The notes beneath the pieces are model-generated. The model saw only the letters and a list, made by a program, of their open reading frames with translations, ran no database searches and was not told the origin of the DNA. DNA of 45,660 nt from Bacteroidota bacterium (lineage in GTDB: Bacteria > Bacteroidota > Bacteroidia > Flavobacteriales > Flavobacteriaceae), in the NCBI GenBank assembly GCA_027593245.1, contig JAQCJC010000008.1:1-45660 (forward strand). Reading direction: 5' to 3'. The translations under genes were made by a program, and so were the position numbers. Every line of letters begins with the position of its first letter. Within the stretch, counting starts at the first letter, position 1. Below, piece after piece: positions 44,721-45,660 of this stretch.

Positions 44721-45660
44721 TTATTCAGATTTATATCTAGCATACCACGCAAAGCCGCCTCCTTCTTGTATACAACGTACATGAAGCGTATTTGCAGTAA
44801 TGGATATGATGTCATATTCTACATCACCTACATACCACCCCATAAATCCACCGTCTGACAGTTTAAAAGCTGTTTGACGGTATGGTTCTCCAGTATTAAT
44901 ATCAACGCCTTCAAGTGCAGCTTTTGAGGATGATGGGGAAAACGAAACGTTCTTTACTCCAAACATTGTTGTAGCTACTGATTCGTCATGACATGTATCG
45001 CCATCAACACCAATTACACCAGCATAAGCTCCGGGCACAAATGATGGCCCGGCTGTTTGCTCAAAGGTTAGACCGTTAGCTGTATTTGTAAATACAAATA
45101 CATTGCTACCAGTCATGCAAGCTTTTTCAGGATCATCTGGTTGAATAGAATTCCACCAGTTAGGCCATGAAAAATCTAAATTACCATAATCATCTAACAC
45201 TGGGCCTAAACCTATATAAGCAGGAGCATTTATATCCCAAACCCAAGTTTTACTATCACCTTCATTAGCTCCAGCCAAGAAAGTTTCAGCTTCTGCATCT
45301 TGAAAAGAACTATATACTTCAATATCGAAAGTTGTACTTGACAAGACACCTGCCGTACCTACTGCACTTACTATGACAGTGTACGAAGTTGTTCCTACTT
45401 GAGTATACCTGTGGGTGTAAATTCCTGAAGAATTTGTTGATGAATTACCATCACCAAAATTAAATTGATAGGCAAGTGCTCCATTTGCAGTAGCTGTAAA
45501 TGTAACAAATCCTGTACCATCCCCATTTACATTAGTGTCATCTGCACCAGCAATATCAACTGTTACTTGTACATTGCTTGGAGAAGTGATTTGTCCAAAA
45601 TCATGTTCATCTTCTTCACATGCTGTAAACACAAGCAGTGAAAGAAAAAGTACTGATAAA
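44721..45660 (-). CDS. PKD-domain surface lipoprotein of a laminarin-type PUL (5' end outside window)
   Basis: At least 312 residues; the frame is open past the right edge, so the start is not seen. Just inside the edge is a lipoprotein signal (LSVLFLSLLVFTAC). Next comes a PKD/Ig-like domain (~100 residues, with FNFGDGNSST and YTQVGTTSYTVIVSA), then a lectin-like beta-sandwich with many Trp (KTWVWD, FSWPNWWNSI, GFMGWYVGDVEYD, FAWYARYK). Such proteins, placed between SusD and the GH16/GH3 genes, are typical of laminarin PULs and probably bind glucan at the surface. The binding role is inferred from context. Confidence 0.85.
   Translation of the reverse strand, partial: LSVLFLSLLVFTACEEDEHDFGQITSPSNVQVTVDIAGADDTNVNGDGTGFVTFTATANGALAYQFNFGDGNSSTNSSGIYTHRYTQVGTTSYTVIVSAVGTAGVLSSTTFDIEVYSSFQDAEAETFLAGANEGDSKTWVWDINAPAYIGLGPVLDDYGNLDFSWPNWWNSIQPDDPEKACMTGSNVFVFTNTANGLTFEQTAGPSFVPGAYAGVIGVDGDTCHDESVATTMFGVKNVSFSPSSSKAALEGVDINTGEPYRQTAFKLSDGGFMGWYVGDVEYDIISITANTLHVRCIQEGGGFAWYARYKSE

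Noticed and set aside
1-45660. Search for CRISPR arrays, insertion sequences, phage genes, integrases, tRNA or rRNA
   Set aside because: No spaced direct repeats, transposase or integrase motifs, or cloverleaf sequences were recognised by reading; the gene order is ordinary chromosomal.

Overview
The window looks like a low-GC chromosome segment from a marine Flavobacteriaceae-type member of the Bacteroidota. Several marker families support this: a gliding-motility/T9SS type-B C-terminal sorting domain, SprB-like adhesin repeats, two GLPGLI-family proteins, a carboxypeptidase-regulatory-domain outer-membrane barrel, a bifunctional DAHP synthase/chorismate mutase, a membrane pyrophosphatase, and part of a laminarin-type polysaccharide utilization locus. 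Several promoters fit the flavobacterial -33 TTG / -7 TAnnTTTG pattern. No mobile element, CRISPR array, tRNA or rRNA was seen, and no gene-free stretch exceeds 300 bases.

Layout. 1-4445: the 3' end of a large secreted adhesin, facing a 1145-aa uncharacterised barrel-like outer-membrane protein. 4567-7338 (+): exonuclease III, an OmpA-family coiled-coil lipoprotein and a Tas-like aldo/keto reductase. 7353-12588 (-): rlmN, queA, aroA, a MazG-like pyrophosphohydrolase, dtd and rsgA. 12690-16594 (-): the aromatic amino-acid operon pheA - aminotransferase - tyrA - DAHPS/chorismate mutase. It is preceded by a clear transcription-attenuation leader: a 26-residue peptide rich in Tyr, Phe and Trp, followed by an intrinsic terminator that abuts the pheA start codon. 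16887-18742 (-): a GIN-domain lipoprotein and a PagL-like deacylase. 18839-20197 (+): a SAM-II-like riboswitch followed by metK. 20265-24785 (-): a TonB-receptor-like barrel with two GLPGLI proteins. 24886-26289 (+): an unknown secreted protein and a deoxynucleoside kinase. 26364-29812 (-): hppA and the pyruvate dehydrogenase E1 beta subunit. 29961-36684 (+): etfB, etfA, a bifunctional-nuclease-family protein, a CNT nucleoside transporter, thyA, folA, fabD and lspA. A perfect 24-bp palindrome lies between the divergent pdhB and etfB. 36688-39128 (-): a secreted amidohydrolase and a DegT-family aminotransferase. 39248-40489 (+): Kdo transferase. 40479 to the right edge (-): the downstream part of a laminarin-type PUL, namely a PKD-domain lipoprotein, a GH16 lipoprotein, a GH3 beta-glucosidase and a second GH16.

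How the parts fit. Most genes are housekeeping. The most informative non-coding signals are the aromatic attenuator, the SAM-II-like element before metK (SAM limiting its own synthesis), and the pdhB/etfB palindrome, which could be an operator linking central carbon and electron-transfer flavoprotein expression. In the PUL, the surface PKD protein and the longer GH16 share a homologous N-terminal module. This suggests capture and first cleavage of beta-1,3-glucan at the cell surface, followed by final hydrolysis by GH3. The SusC/SusD pair would be expected just beyond the right edge. Functional statements rest on motif recognition and not on database searches.
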